Under the pieces are notes generated by a model, which was not told where the DNA came from, did no database searches, and saw only the letters and a list, made by a program, of their open reading frames with translations. Positions 8,177-16,420 of a stretch of DNA of 64,000 nt are shown here, in pieces; position 1 is the first letter of the stretch; each line of letters starts with the position of its first letter. The position numbers and the translations under genes were made by a program. Source of the DNA: Azohydromonas australica DSM 1124 (lineage in GTDB: Bacteria; Pseudomonadota; Gammaproteobacteria; Burkholderiales; Burkholderiaceae_C); contig NZ_KE387207.1 of NCBI RefSeq assembly GCF_000430725.1, forward strand, positions 70,552 to 134,551. Direction: 5' to 3'.

Positions 8177-11100
8177 TTAGCTCTTCGAGCTGCCGGACGA
8201 GGAGCCGGAGGAACCCGACGCCCCCGGGCTGCCGCCGGAGGAGCCGATGGAGGTGGCCGAGCTGCCGTTGCTGCTGCCGGTGGCGCTGCCGCTTGCGCTC
8301 TTGCCGCCGCTACCGGCGCTCATGCTGCTGCTCGAACCCAGCCCGCCGGTGCTGCCGCTGCCGGACATCGCGCTGCCGCCCGAGGTGCTCAGCCCCGCCG
8401 CCGAGGAGGCGCCGCCGGTGCTGGTGCCCGAGGACACGTTGCTGCTGCCGGAGGACGAGGTCGGACTGGAGCCGCTCTGGCTGCTGCCGGAGGACAGGCT
8501 GCCGGTGCTGCCCGACTTCTCGGCGCTGCTGCCGCTGAGGCTGCTGGGCGCCGTGGACAGGCTGCTGCCCTGGCCCGCGCCGGTGCTGCCGCCGCCGGCG
8601 CTCAGCGAGGAGCCGCTGGCGCCGCTGCCACCCGTGCTGCTGCTGCCCGTGCCGCCGGCGGCCTGGCTGCTGCTGGCGGACTGGCTGCCCGAGGACAGGC
8701 TGCCGGCACTGCCGCTGTGGCCCGTGGTGGCGCTGCTGCTGCCCAGGGCGCGGTCACTGTCGCTGCCGCGGCTGAAGTCGGAGCTGCCGCTGCTGCTGTC
8801 CAGCGAGGACAGGCTGGCCCCCAGGCCCGCGTTGCTCTGGCTCAAGCCGCCGGTGGAGGAGGCGCTGGGCTCGCCGCCGGAAGCACCGGACTGCGAGCCC
8901 ATGGTGCCCGGCGTGCTTTGGTTGCCGAAGCGCTCGGCACCCAGCCCGCCCGAAGCGCCGCCAAGTCCGCCGCTCTGGCTGCTGCTGCCGCTGCCGCTCT
9001 GGCTGCTGCCGCTGCTCAGCGAGCTGCTGCCCGATGAACTGCTGCCCTGCGAGCCGCCGCGGCTGCTGCGCCATTGGCTGAACTCGTCGCTGAACTTCTT
9101 GTAGCGGTCCTGGCGCCAGCTGCGGTAGTCGTCATCCAGGCTGCGCATCTGCTCGGTGCGCCATTGCTGGTACTCGGGGTCGAAGTGCTCGCCCTCGTGC
9201 GAGCCCTGCGATCCGTGCTGGCCCCCGGAGGAGGACTGCTGCCCGCCGTAGCCGCGTCCCTGCGAGCCCTCGAAGCTCTGCGAGCCGCCCCAGCTGCCCC
9301 TGCCCGAAGCGCTGCCGCCGCCTTGCTGGTGCAGGTTGCCGCTGAACTGGCTGGCCTGGTGGCTGCCGCCGCCGTAGCTGCCTTGCGAGGGGCCGCCCTG
9401 CTGGCCGCTGCCGTAGGAGGAGCCGCCCTGCTGGCTGCCCCCGTAGCCGCCGGACTGGCTGTGCTGGCCGCCGTATCCGCTGCTGCCGCGCATGTCGTCG
9501 CCGTAGCCGCCCTGGCCGCCGGACGCCGAGGCCGCCGCCTGCTGGATCACGCCATGGCCGGACTGGCTGTGCTGGCCGCTGCCGTAGCCGCCCTGGCCGC
9601 CCCATTGGCCGCCGCCTTGCTGGCCGCCGAAACCAGACTGGCTGTGCTGCGGGTTGCCGCCGAAGCCGCCCTGGCTGCCGTGCTGGCTCATCTGCGTGTG
9701 CTGGCCGCCGTAGCCGCCGGACTGGGTGTGCTGGCCGCCGCTGCCCTGGTGCTGGCTGCCGCCGTACTGCTCGCCGCCGCCGAAGTTGGTCAGGTGCTGC
9801 TGGCCGCCCTGGCGGTTCTCGTTCATGCCGGCGCCGTAGGTGCTGCCCTGCATCCCGCTGCCGTAGCCGCTGTGGTGCGTGCCGCTGCCGCGCATGTCGT
9901 CGCCGTAGCCGCCCTGCGGGCTGCTGTGCAGGCCGCCATGCTGGCCGCCGCCGGCGAGGGTGCTGGCCTGCATGCCGCCCTGGCGGCTGCCGCCTTGTCC
10001 GCCCTGGCCGCTGTAGCCGCTGCCCATGCCGCCGCCCATGCCGCTGTGCTGGCTGCCCCACTGGCCGGCCTGCTGGTCACCGCCCCAGGCACCGCTCATC
10101 GAGCCATGCTGGCCGCCGGTGAAGCTGGTGGCGTGCTGGCCGCCGCCGAAGCCGCCGCCGGACTGGCTCTGCTGGCTGCTGAAGCCGGTGCCCGACTGGC
10201 CGCCGCCCGTGTACTGCTGGCCCCACTGGTTGCCCTGCTGGCCGCCCTGGGTGTGCTGGTAGCCGCCGCCGCTCTGGCTGTGCTGGCCGCCCTGGTAGCC
10301 GCCGTAGCCGCCCTGGGCGCCGTAGCCGCTCTGGCCCATGCCGCCGCGCATGTCATCCGCGTAGCCGCCCTGGTTGCCGCCGTGCTGCTGGCCCAGATTG
10401 GCCCCCTGGCTGTGCTGGCCGCCTTGCTGGCCCCACGGGCTGCCCTGCTGCTGGCCGCCCGAGGCGGAGGACTGGCTGTGCTGGCTGCCGTAGATGCTGG
10501 AGGCGCCGGCCTGCTGGCCCCAGTCGCGCTGTCCGCCCCAGCCGCCGCCTTGCTGGCCCTGGCCGCCGGACTGGGCGTGCTGCTGGCTGCCCTGGTAGCT
10601 GCCTTGGTAGTGGCCCTGGTGCCCACCCTGGGCGCTGTGGGAGCCGTAGTCGGTGCCCGGCTGGTTGCGGCTCTGCAGGCCCCAGTTGCCGCCTTCCTGC
10701 TGGCCGGGGAGGGAGCCGGACTGCGCATGCTGGCCGCTGCCCTGGTAGCTGCCTTGGTAGGCGCCTTCGTGGCCGCCGTGCAGGCTGTGCGAACCGTAGT
10801 CGGTGCCGCCGCCTTGCTGGCGTCCCTGCTGGCCGCCTTGCTGCTGCTGCTGGCCGCCCTGGGTGGAGCGGTCGGTGCGGCCCATCTGGCCCAGGCCGCC
10901 GAAGGCGCTGCCCTGCTCGAAGCTGCCGCTACCCGAGTTCTGGGCGTGCTGCTGGGCGCTGTGGTCGTCGCGGCCGGTCCACTGGTCGCTCTGGGAGCCG
11001 CCGTAGTTGGCGTCGTTGCCCATGCCGCGGCCGTAGGCGCCGCTCACCTTGTCTTGCGCGCTCTGCTGGCGGCCACCGCTGTAGTCGCCGTAAGTGCTGC

Positions 11101-11218
11101 CGGCCTCGGTACGCTGGCCGGCGCTGTAGCCGCCTTGCTCGTGCTGCTGGCGGCCCTGACCCGACCGGCCTTCGTCGCTGCGGTAGTCCTGGCGGCCGGA
11201 TTGGTCGTGCTGGCTCAT
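8177..11218 (-). CDS. Gly/Ser/Gln/His low-complexity repeat protein with a conserved YxxWRxxR block
   Basis: A 1013-residue protein of extreme composition. The first ~670 residues are Gly, Gln, Ser, His and Tyr with reiterated units such as GQHSQSG, GQHTQSGGYGG and GY(G/A)DDMRG. A short charged island at about 676-722 (EYQQWRTEQMRSLDDDYRSW, then RYKKFSDEF) is the only folded-looking part and resembles a block found in other proteobacterial hypothetical proteins. The last ~290 residues are almost only Ser, Gly, Ala and Thr. No signal peptide or membrane segment is visible. The composition resembles prion-like or phase-separating proteins. The ATG at 11218 (AAAGGA upstream) is preferred over one five codons earlier. 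It is monocistronic with its own terminator. Function unknown. Confidence 0.75.
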   Translation of the reverse strand: MSQHDQSGRQDYRSDEGRSGQGRQQHEQGGYSAGQRTEAGSTYGDYSGGRQQSAQDKVSGAYGRGMGNDANYGGSQSDQWTGRDDHSAQQHAQNSGSGSFEQGSAFGGLGQMGRTDRSTQGGQQQQQGGQQGRQQGGGTDYGSHSLHGGHEGAYQGSYQGSGQHAQSGSLPGQQEGGNWGLQSRNQPGTDYGSHSAQGGHQGHYQGSYQGSQQHAQSGGQGQQGGGWGGQRDWGQQAGASSIYGSQHSQSSASGGQQQGSPWGQQGGQHSQGANLGQQHGGNQGGYADDMRGGMGQSGYGAQGGYGGYQGGQHSQSGGGYQHTQGGQQGNQWGQQYTGGGQSGTGFSSQQSQSGGGFGGGQHATSFTGGQHGSMSGAWGGDQQAGQWGSQHSGMGGGMGSGYSGQGGQGGSRQGGMQASTLAGGGQHGGLHSSPQGGYGDDMRGSGTHHSGYGSGMQGSTYGAGMNENRQGGQQHLTNFGGGEQYGGSQHQGSGGQHTQSGGYGGQHTQMSQHGSQGGFGGNPQHSQSGFGGQQGGGQWGGQGGYGSGQHSQSGHGVIQQAAASASGGQGGYGDDMRGSSGYGGQHSQSGGYGGSQQGGSSYGSGQQGGPSQGSYGGGSHQASQFSGNLHQQGGGSASGRGSWGGSQSFEGSQGRGYGGQQSSSGGQHGSQGSHEGEHFDPEYQQWRTEQMRSLDDDYRSWRQDRYKKFSDEFSQWRSSRGGSQGSSSSGSSSLSSGSSQSGSGSSSQSGGLGGASGGLGAERFGNQSTPGTMGSQSGASGGEPSASSTGGLSQSNAGLGASLSSLDSSSGSSDFSRGSDSDRALGSSSATTGHSGSAGSLSSGSQSASSSQAAGGTGSSSTGGSGASGSSLSAGGGSTGAGQGSSLSTAPSSLSGSSAEKSGSTGSLSSGSSQSGSSPTSSSGSSNVSSGTSTGGASSAAGLSTSGGSAMSGSGSTGGLGSSSSMSAGSGGKSASGSATGSSNGSSATSIGSSGGSPGASGSSGSSSGSSKS
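10568..10806. repeat. ~90-bp imperfect direct repeat inside the low-complexity gene
   Basis: Two copies (about 10568-10657 and 10719-10806) encode nearly the same peptide, DYGSHS..GGH..YQGSYQGS..HAQSG, separated by about 60 bases. Further shorter repeats of the DDMRG-coding segment occur near 9491, 9893 and 10349. They indicate growth of the gene by internal duplication. Confidence 0.7.
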
Positions 11219-11436
11219 GTGTTGTCCTTTCATGGTTGCTCGTCGCTACCGACGTCATGACTTGCGCGGCGGCTGCGGCCGTGGCGCGGGGGCGTCAGTC
11301 CTGGGTTACGGCAAGGCCTGTTCCCAGGGGGTGTGGCTGGAAAGAGACGGGCAAGTGCCGCGATGTGGGGCACACGTTGGCTACCGGCAGTGCCCGCGCT
11401 TCGCGGCCGGGTGGCGCTTCAGGCGCGCCACGCCCT

Positions 11437-13473
11437 TCAGCGACTGAACTTCTGCAGCGTCTGCTGGCAGCCAGCCTTGTCCTGGTCGCCGGGGTCCACC
11501 AGCGGCAGGATCGCCGCCAGCGGGTTGACGAAGGCCAGTGCCGCCGCGGCGCCGAGCTTCAGGGCCAGCTTGCCCTTCTCCAGCCCCACCTCGGGCTCGG
11601 CGAAGCTGCCCCGGACGTGCACCGGCGAGCGCAGCGACAGCGGCGAGAAGTCCTTGGGGCGGGCCGCGAGGGTGAGGTCCAGGCTCTCCTTGGCCAGCGA
11701 CACCTCGCCGCTGGCCAGGATGGTGGTGTCGCTGGTGTCGAACACCGCCACCTCCGGGCGCACCAGCCCGTCCTGCACCTTCACCCGCACCACGGCGCAG
11801 TTCAGCGGCAGTCGGTTGTCTCCCTTGACCAGCACGCCCAGCGCCTGCGCCACGTCCAGGCCCAGGCCCTCGATCAGCAGGTGCGACAGCGTGCCGTTGC
11901 GCACCCACAAGTCCATGCCGCCATCGAGCGAGGCCAGCATGGCGGCGGTGGATCGGCCCACGCCGCGCAGCTGCGCCTGCCCGCCCAGGATGCCGCTGAC
12001 GTAGCCGGGTGCCGGCTTGTCTTGCCCGCGGTGCTCGGCGGCGGTGACGTTGCGCGGCTTGACGAAGCGCTCCAGCTGCACGTCGGACCAGCGCAGGCCG
12101 GCCTGCCACTGCGGCTGCTTGGTGCGGGCGTCCAGGCCGATCTGGCCGCGCAGCTCGCCGCCGGCGGTGCGCGCCAGCAGGTCCTGCAGCGTGAGCACGC
12201 GGTCCTTCAGCAGCACCCGGCCCTGCAAGGGGTGAAAACTCTCCAGCGCACCGGTGCCCAGGAAGGCGTTGTCCAGATCGATGCGCACGTCGGCCTGCAT
12301 CCGGCCCAGCTCGGGCAGGTCGAAGTCCTGTTGCGGCAGCACGCGGCTGCGCTTGGCCGGCGGCGCGGACTGGCCCGACCCCTCACCCTGGGCGGCGGCG
12401 CCCAGCGCAGGGGCCAGGTCCGACAGCGCCAGCCGCTGCCCGGCCAGCGTGCCGGCCAGGCGCGGCGGCTTGAGGGTGGGGTCGAAATCGAACTCGCCGT
12501 GCATGCGGCTGCTGCCCACGGTGAAGGACTGCACCAGCGCATGCCAGCGCAAGTCCTTGCGGGCGATGTCCCCCGACATCTCGAAGGGGCCGGTGGTCGG
12601 CAGCGCCAGGCTAAGGAAGCCGCCGGCGCCGGCCAGCGAGGCGCCCTTGACGTGGAAGCGCGCCTGCAGCGCGCGCAGTGACATCACGTCGGCGACGCGG
12701 CCGTCCAGGTCGATCAGCGTCTGCGCCGCCTCCAGGTGCAGCTTGATGGGGACGAGCTGCGAGCCGTCGCCGCCCACCAGCGGCAGCACGCCGCCGGCTT
12801 CCAGCCGCGCCGCTAGCGGCTTGCCCTGCCAGCGGCCCTCGGCCTGCGCGCGCAGCCCGGCATTGGCGCCGCCGGCGCTGCCTTCGCTGGTGCTGAGCCG
12901 GCCGTCCACCGACAAGGCGTGCTGCGCGTCCTCCAGGCGCAGCCGGCCCTCGCGCAGCTGCAGCTCGCCGAAGCGCGGCAGCAGCAGCGGCTCCTCCTCC
13001 TCGCCCTCGGCCTTGGGCAGCTTGGGCGGGCCGAACTTGAAGTTGGCGCGGCCGTCCTTGGCCTGCGCGAGGTTGGCTTCGAGCTGCTCCACCGTCAGCG
13101 AGGTGATCTCCACCGTCTCCAGCCCTTCGCCGCGGCGCAGGGCCAGCAGCGAGGCATACGGAACGGCCACGCGCAGCCCGGTGGCGTGCAGCAGCGGGCG
13201 CGGCTGCTTCTGGTCGTCGTACAGGAAAGGCTGACCCTCGGGATTGCCCAGCAGGAGTTCGCTGCACTGCAGCCGCACGGAGCCCAGCAGGTGCAGCCTG
13301 AAGGTGGGGCCGCAGCGGACCTCGCGCTGCAGCGCGGTGGAGAGGCGGCCTTGCAGCGGATCGCGCAGGAAACGCCAGCCCAGGGCTTCGCACAGGCCCA
13401 GGACCAGCACCAGCAGGGCCAGCGCTCCCAGCAGCCAGCGGCCGATGCGGCCGATGCGGAATGCGGTTGCCAT
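11437..13473 (-). CDS. AsmA family protein
   Basis: About 678 residues: one N-terminal membrane helix (residues about 8-28, LLGALALLVLVLGLCEAL) followed by a long periplasmic beta-rich region. Its C-terminal third matches the AsmA/TamB-like pattern (LIEGLGLDVAQALGVLVKGD, then CAVVRVKVQDGLV and a HVRGSFAEPEV segment). AsmA-like proteins are tied to outer-membrane biogenesis and phospholipid transport between membranes. The start is uncertain: ATG 13473 places the helix directly at the N-terminus, while ATG 13497 and GTG 13530 are also open and none has a good ribosome site. It stands alone and is divergent from the flavodoxin gene. The 218 bases after it (11219-11436) hold no evident gene. Confidence 0.8.
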   Translation of the reverse strand: MATAFRIGRIGRWLLGALALLVLVLGLCEALGWRFLRDPLQGRLSTALQREVRCGPTFRLHLLGSVRLQCSELLLGNPEGQPFLYDDQKQPRPLLHATGLRVAVPYASLLALRRGEGLETVEITSLTVEQLEANLAQAKDGRANFKFGPPKLPKAEGEEEEPLLLPRFGELQLREGRLRLEDAQHALSVDGRLSTSEGSAGGANAGLRAQAEGRWQGKPLAARLEAGGVLPLVGGDGSQLVPIKLHLEAAQTLIDLDGRVADVMSLRALQARFHVKGASLAGAGGFLSLALPTTGPFEMSGDIARKDLRWHALVQSFTVGSSRMHGEFDFDPTLKPPRLAGTLAGQRLALSDLAPALGAAAQGEGSGQSAPPAKRSRVLPQQDFDLPELGRMQADVRIDLDNAFLGTGALESFHPLQGRVLLKDRVLTLQDLLARTAGGELRGQIGLDARTKQPQWQAGLRWSDVQLERFVKPRNVTAAEHRGQDKPAPGYVSGILGGQAQLRGVGRSTAAMLASLDGGMDLWVRNGTLSHLLIEGLGLDVAQALGVLVKGDNRLPLNCAVVRVKVQDGLVRPEVAVFDTSDTTILASGEVSLAKESLDLTLAARPKDFSPLSLRSPVHVRGSFAEPEVGLEKGKLALKLGAAAALAFVNPLAAILPLVDPGDQDKAGCQQTLQKFSR

Positions 13474-13610
13474 GCCCGGAAGATCGGCAAGCCCCATGCC
13501 GCGCCGGCAGCGCAGGAATGGGCTTTGCACTTGGCGCCCCAGGCTTTTCCTGGAGGTGCCGACATGGGATTCGCAGCGGTTCTTTATGGCCTCGTGGCTG
13601 GAGCGCGGTC

Positions 13611-14684
13611 ATGAGCGGCGGCGTGCGCAAGGGGCAGACGCCGCCGATGCTGGAGCGCGGGGCCTTCGGCGAGCGCTTCAGGCAGGGCTTCTTCGATCCG
13701 GCCTTCCGCGCAGAGGACGCGGCGATCGCGCGGCTGGAGGAGATCGCGTGGCAGGCGTACCAGGAGGGGCGCAAGGCGCCGCTGAGCTCGCCGGCGGGGC
13801 CGGGTTTCGCCGATCCCAGCTACGCGCTTTCCGATGAGTGGCGCGCCACGCGGGATCGGCTGCTGGCGGCACAGGCGCGCCAACAGGACGCGGCCACGCC
13901 CTCGCGGGTGCTGCTGGTGTGTGGCTCGCCACGCAATGACGGCACTTGCCCGGGCGAGCGCTCCAAGAGCCACCGGCTGGTGATGCTGGCCAGCGAGGTG
14001 CTGGCCGGCGCCGGCATCGAGCCCGACGTGCTGGACCTGAGCCTGCTGACCTCGCAGCCGGGGCGGCGCATCTTCCCGTGCAAGGGCTGCGTCTCCACCG
14101 CCATGCCGCTGTGCCACTGGCCGTGCTCGTGCTACCCGAACCACTCGCTGGAGCAGACCGGCGACTGGATGGCGGAGATCTACGAGCGCTGGGTCGCCGC
14201 GCACGGGGTGCTGATCGTCACGCCGGTGCACTGGTACCAGGCCTCCAGCGCGCTGAAGCTGATGATCGACCGGCTGGTGTGCGCCGACGGCGGCAACCCG
14301 GACCCCACCAGCACCGGCGGCAAGGACCCGGAGAAGGCCCAGGCGCTGGAGCTGCGGGGGTGGTCCTATCCCAAGCACCTGGCCGGCCGCGCCTACGGGC
14401 TGGTGGTGCACGGCGACGTGGCGGGCACCGACGGCGTGCGGCGCGCGTTGGCGGACTGGCTGGACTGGATGGGGCTGGTGGACGCGGGCGCGCTGTCGCG
14501 GCTGGACCGCTACATCGGCTACTGGGAGCCCTATGCCACCAGCCACGACGCGCTGGACGCCGACACCGCGCTGCAGGAAGAGGTGCGCAACGTGGCGCGC
14601 GCGCTGGCGCAGGGCGTGGCGGCGTTGCGCACGGGGACGCTGGCGGAGCCGGGGAAGGATTTGTCGCGGCCGCGGCCGAAGTGA
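13611..14684 (+). CDS. Flavodoxin-fold NADPH-dependent FMN reductase-like protein
   Basis: A 357-residue protein. After a ~95-residue N-terminal extension of unknown role comes a flavodoxin-like domain: VLLVCGSPRNDGTC as phosphate-binding loop, then VTPVHWYQASSALKLMIDRL, typical of FMN-dependent reductases. A cysteine-rich stretch sits between them (PCKGCVSTAMPLCHWPCSCY, about residues 155-175), so a metal or redox site is possible. The ATG at 13611 has GGAG upstream; longer in-frame starts would overlap the divergent AsmA gene. The substrate is unknown. It is followed by a 469-base gap with strong inverted repeats. Confidence 0.75.
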   Translation: MSGGVRKGQTPPMLERGAFGERFRQGFFDPAFRAEDAAIARLEEIAWQAYQEGRKAPLSSPAGPGFADPSYALSDEWRATRDRLLAAQARQQDAATPSRVLLVCGSPRNDGTCPGERSKSHRLVMLASEVLAGAGIEPDVLDLSLLTSQPGRRIFPCKGCVSTAMPLCHWPCSCYPNHSLEQTGDWMAEIYERWVAAHGVLIVTPVHWYQASSALKLMIDRLVCADGGNPDPTSTGGKDPEKAQALELRGWSYPKHLAGRAYGLVVHGDVAGTDGVRRALADWLDWMGLVDAGALSRLDRYIGYWEPYATSHDALDADTALQEEVRNVARALAQGVAALRTGTLAEPGKDLSRPRPK

Positions 14685-15153
14685 GCCGGGGCGGCGCCCC
14701 TCAGTCGCGGTACGGCATACCGGCCGCGCGCATGGGCAGCACGCGGTTTGCCGCGAGGCAGGAACAGAAGGGGGAGGGGTCCGAAAAGGACCCCGGGCCC
14801 GAAGCCGCCATATTGGGGAAGGAGGGGAGGGAGACTGGCAGCGACGGTGGTGTGCCCGGGGCTGCGTTCTAGAAAGCACGGTCCGTGCCATGACAAATGT
14901 CATGGGTGCCTTGGGCGCTTCCTCCCTTGTGCGACAAGGGTTTGCCGCGCTAAGGCGGCCAGCCGACCCCTGGAATACCCTCGAACGCCGCAGTGCTTAC
15001 CGGCGCTTTTTGCAGGGCATCGGCAAAGGCGGCGGCCTGGGAGCCCGGTCATGGGGCGCGGCGCCGGCGGCCGGTGCGCACGCTCCCGAAAGCCTGGACA
15101 GTGCCGGGCGCGCGGCTTGCAGCGCTGCGCGCCCGCCTTGCCGGAGCGCACGC
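14685..15153. other. Gene-free region with several hairpins
   Basis: No convincing gene. It holds a 7-bp hairpin GGGGTCC/GGACCCC at 14776-14794 and two perfect palindromes described separately. The open frames crossing it have no ribosome site and read like GC-rich noise. Confidence 0.6.
14888..14940. promoter_or_regulatory. Two adjacent perfect palindromes, probable operator
   Basis: CCATGACAAATGTCATGG (14888-14905) is a perfect 8-bp inverted repeat with a 2-base centre. CCCTTGTGCGACAAGGG (14924-14940) is a 7-bp repeat with a 3-base centre. The TGACA-N2-TGTCA core resembles sites bound by NarL/LuxR-type response regulators. The nearest downstream genes are the small ORF at 15154 and the gene at 15496. 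Confidence 0.45.
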
Positions 15154-15393
15154 ATGAAGCTCGATGAATCCCTGGCCTGTTCCTGGCGCCTGCGCCTGCA
15201 TGAGCTGCCCGTGACGCCGCCGCCCGAGGCGCCGCCGCGCGGGCCGGCGCGGCCGGCCGAGATGCCCGAGCCCGACGAGCCGCCGGGCGAGATCAACGAT
15301 CCGCCGCCGGGCGAGACGCCGCTGCAGGACCCGCATCCGCCACGTCCAATGATGCGTCGGCGCACCTGGCACGGAAGCAGGACGCGTCACTGA
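15154..15393 (+). CDS. Small proline-rich hypothetical protein
   Basis: 79 residues. A short N-terminal part (MKLDESLACSWRLRLHELPV) is followed by a Pro/Glu/Asp tail with PPPGE motifs (PPGEINDPPPGETPLQD). Similar tiny PPPGE-rich proteins are common in Betaproteobacteria and have no known function. The start is ATG 15154 with GGAG eight bases upstream. It has no membrane segment or cysteine pair. It lies between a regulatory-looking gap and a hairpin that probably ends its transcript. Confidence 0.5.
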   Translation: MKLDESLACSWRLRLHELPVTPPPEAPPRGPARPAEMPEPDEPPGEINDPPPGETPLQDPHPPRPMMRRRTWHGSRTRH

Positions 15394-15403
15394 AATGTCA
15401 AAC

Positions 15404-15446
15404 AGCACCGCTGCGGTGCTCCTGTTGTTTCAATTGCCGCAGCGGT
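15404..15446 (+). other. Pair of mutually exclusive hairpins
   Basis: AGCACCG-CTG-CGGTGCT (15404-15420) can fold alone. The overlapping ACCGCTGCGG (15407-15416) can instead pair with CCGCAGCGGT (15437-15446). The first hairpin is followed by a T-rich stretch and may terminate the small gene before it. The competing fold would undo that. Confidence 0.4.
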
Positions 15447-15495
15447 ATCGGGCGCAGACTTGACGCTTGTTGTGTTGAATCAAGCGCGCTCGATC

Positions 15496-15933
15496 ATGGA
15501 CATGCCTGCCCTGAACGTGGACTGGGAAACCGGCGAAGGCCAACTCGACCTGGGGCGCCTGGCGGAGATGCCCGCGTCGTTCCGGCGCGACGTGCTGCGC
15601 GACTGGCAGCGCCAGATCGAGCAGGCGCTGTTCCGCGCCGAGGACGAACTGCAGCCCGACAAGCGCATGGACGCGGTGCACGACCAGCGCTTCCAGAATG
15701 CGCGCCGGCGCGCGATGTGCGAGCGGCTGTCGGGCGTGAACGTGCTGCTGGCCGAGCCGCTGGTCAACGGCGACGTGCTGCTGCACCTGCAGGGCGGCGA
15801 CACGGTGGTGATGTTCGCGCGCCACGAGGACGTGAAGTTCAACGTCGTGCGCGACGCCGACCGCGCGCGGCACTTCGCCTCCACCGACAACACGGGCGAC
15901 TACTACGTGCGCGAGGACTACACGCCGACCTGA
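15496..15933 (+). CDS. Conserved-looking hypothetical protein
   Basis: 145 residues and not recognised. It is charged and soluble: an N-terminal helical half (PASFRRDVLRDWQRQIEQALFRAED) and a C-terminal half with beta character (VNVLLAEPLVNGDVLLHLQ, then VVMFARHEDVKFNVV). No signal peptide, cysteine or known motif is visible. ATG 15496 is chosen because the preceding TTG at 15460 has no support; ATG 15502 is also possible and no clear Shine-Dalgarno distinguishes them. Codon bias matches the genome, so it is probably real. It is convergent with the DUF2269 gene. Confidence 0.6.
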   Translation: MDMPALNVDWETGEGQLDLGRLAEMPASFRRDVLRDWQRQIEQALFRAEDELQPDKRMDAVHDQRFQNARRRAMCERLSGVNVLLAEPLVNGDVLLHLQGGDTVVMFARHEDVKFNVVRDADRARHFASTDNTGDYYVREDYTPT

Positions 15934-15955
15934 GCCCGAAGCGCCGCCGGCCGCG

Positions 15956-16420
15956 TCAGGCCGGCTTGGCCACCATCAGGTAGAACACGGTCACCAGCGC
16001 CAGGAAGGCCGGCACGCCCAGGGCGGTCCAGACCTTGAGCAGCGCGAAGTAGCGCGGCGGCAGCGGCTGGTTGTGCGTGACCGCGGCCTGCGCCAGGGCG
16101 CGCATGCGGATCTGGATCCACACCACCGGCAGCCAGCAGGCGCCGGCCACGAAGTACAGGACGAAGGTCCAGAAGATCCACGGCGTGGTGAGCGGGATGC
16201 CGGCCAGGTGCACCATGTACCAGCCGCTCAGGGGCTGGAAGATGATGGTCGTGGTGGTGAACAGCCAGTCCGCCAGCACCACGTAGCGCACCACGATGGC
16301 CACGGCCCGCGGGTCGCGCGTGAGGCTGGTGAAGAACATGTAGTAGGCCGATCCCAGCCCGGTGCCGAACAGCAGCGTGCTGGAGAGGATGTGCAGCCAC
16401 TTGGCGACGAGGTAGTCCAT
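15956..16420 (-). CDS. DUF2269 family integral membrane protein
   Basis: 154 residues with four hydrophobic segments and the DUF2269 features: KWLHILSSTLLFGTGLGSAYYMF at the N-terminus, the TTTIIFQPLSGWYM segment and WIFWTFVLYFVAGACWLPVVW. The conserved His and aromatic residues in the first helix recall heme-binding membrane proteins, but the family's function is unknown. Its ATG overlaps the stop codon of the upstream gene by one base (TGATG), so the two are translationally coupled. This pairing with an SDR-DoxX gene suggests one membrane-associated function. Confidence 0.85.
   Translation of the reverse strand: MDYLVAKWLHILSSTLLFGTGLGSAYYMFFTSLTRDPRAVAIVVRYVVLADWLFTTTTIIFQPLSGWYMVHLAGIPLTTPWIFWTFVLYFVAGACWLPVVWIQIRMRALAQAAVTHNQPLPPRYFALLKVWTALGVPAFLALVTVFYLMVAKPA

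Noticed and set aside
8177..11218. Short regular repeats that could suggest a CRISPR array
   Set aside because: Repeats are irregular in length and spacing, keep the reading frame and encode protein; no cas genes.
9074..11260. 728-residue Ala/Leu/Val-rich plus-strand frame opposite the low-complexity gene
   Set aside because: It is the mirror of Gly/Gln/Ser codon repeats. It looks hydrophobic but lacks any membrane-protein pattern, start signal or promoter.
14748..15167. 139-residue frame in the gap after the flavodoxin gene
   Set aside because: Arg/Pro/Gly-rich, overlaps regulatory palindromes, no ribosome site.
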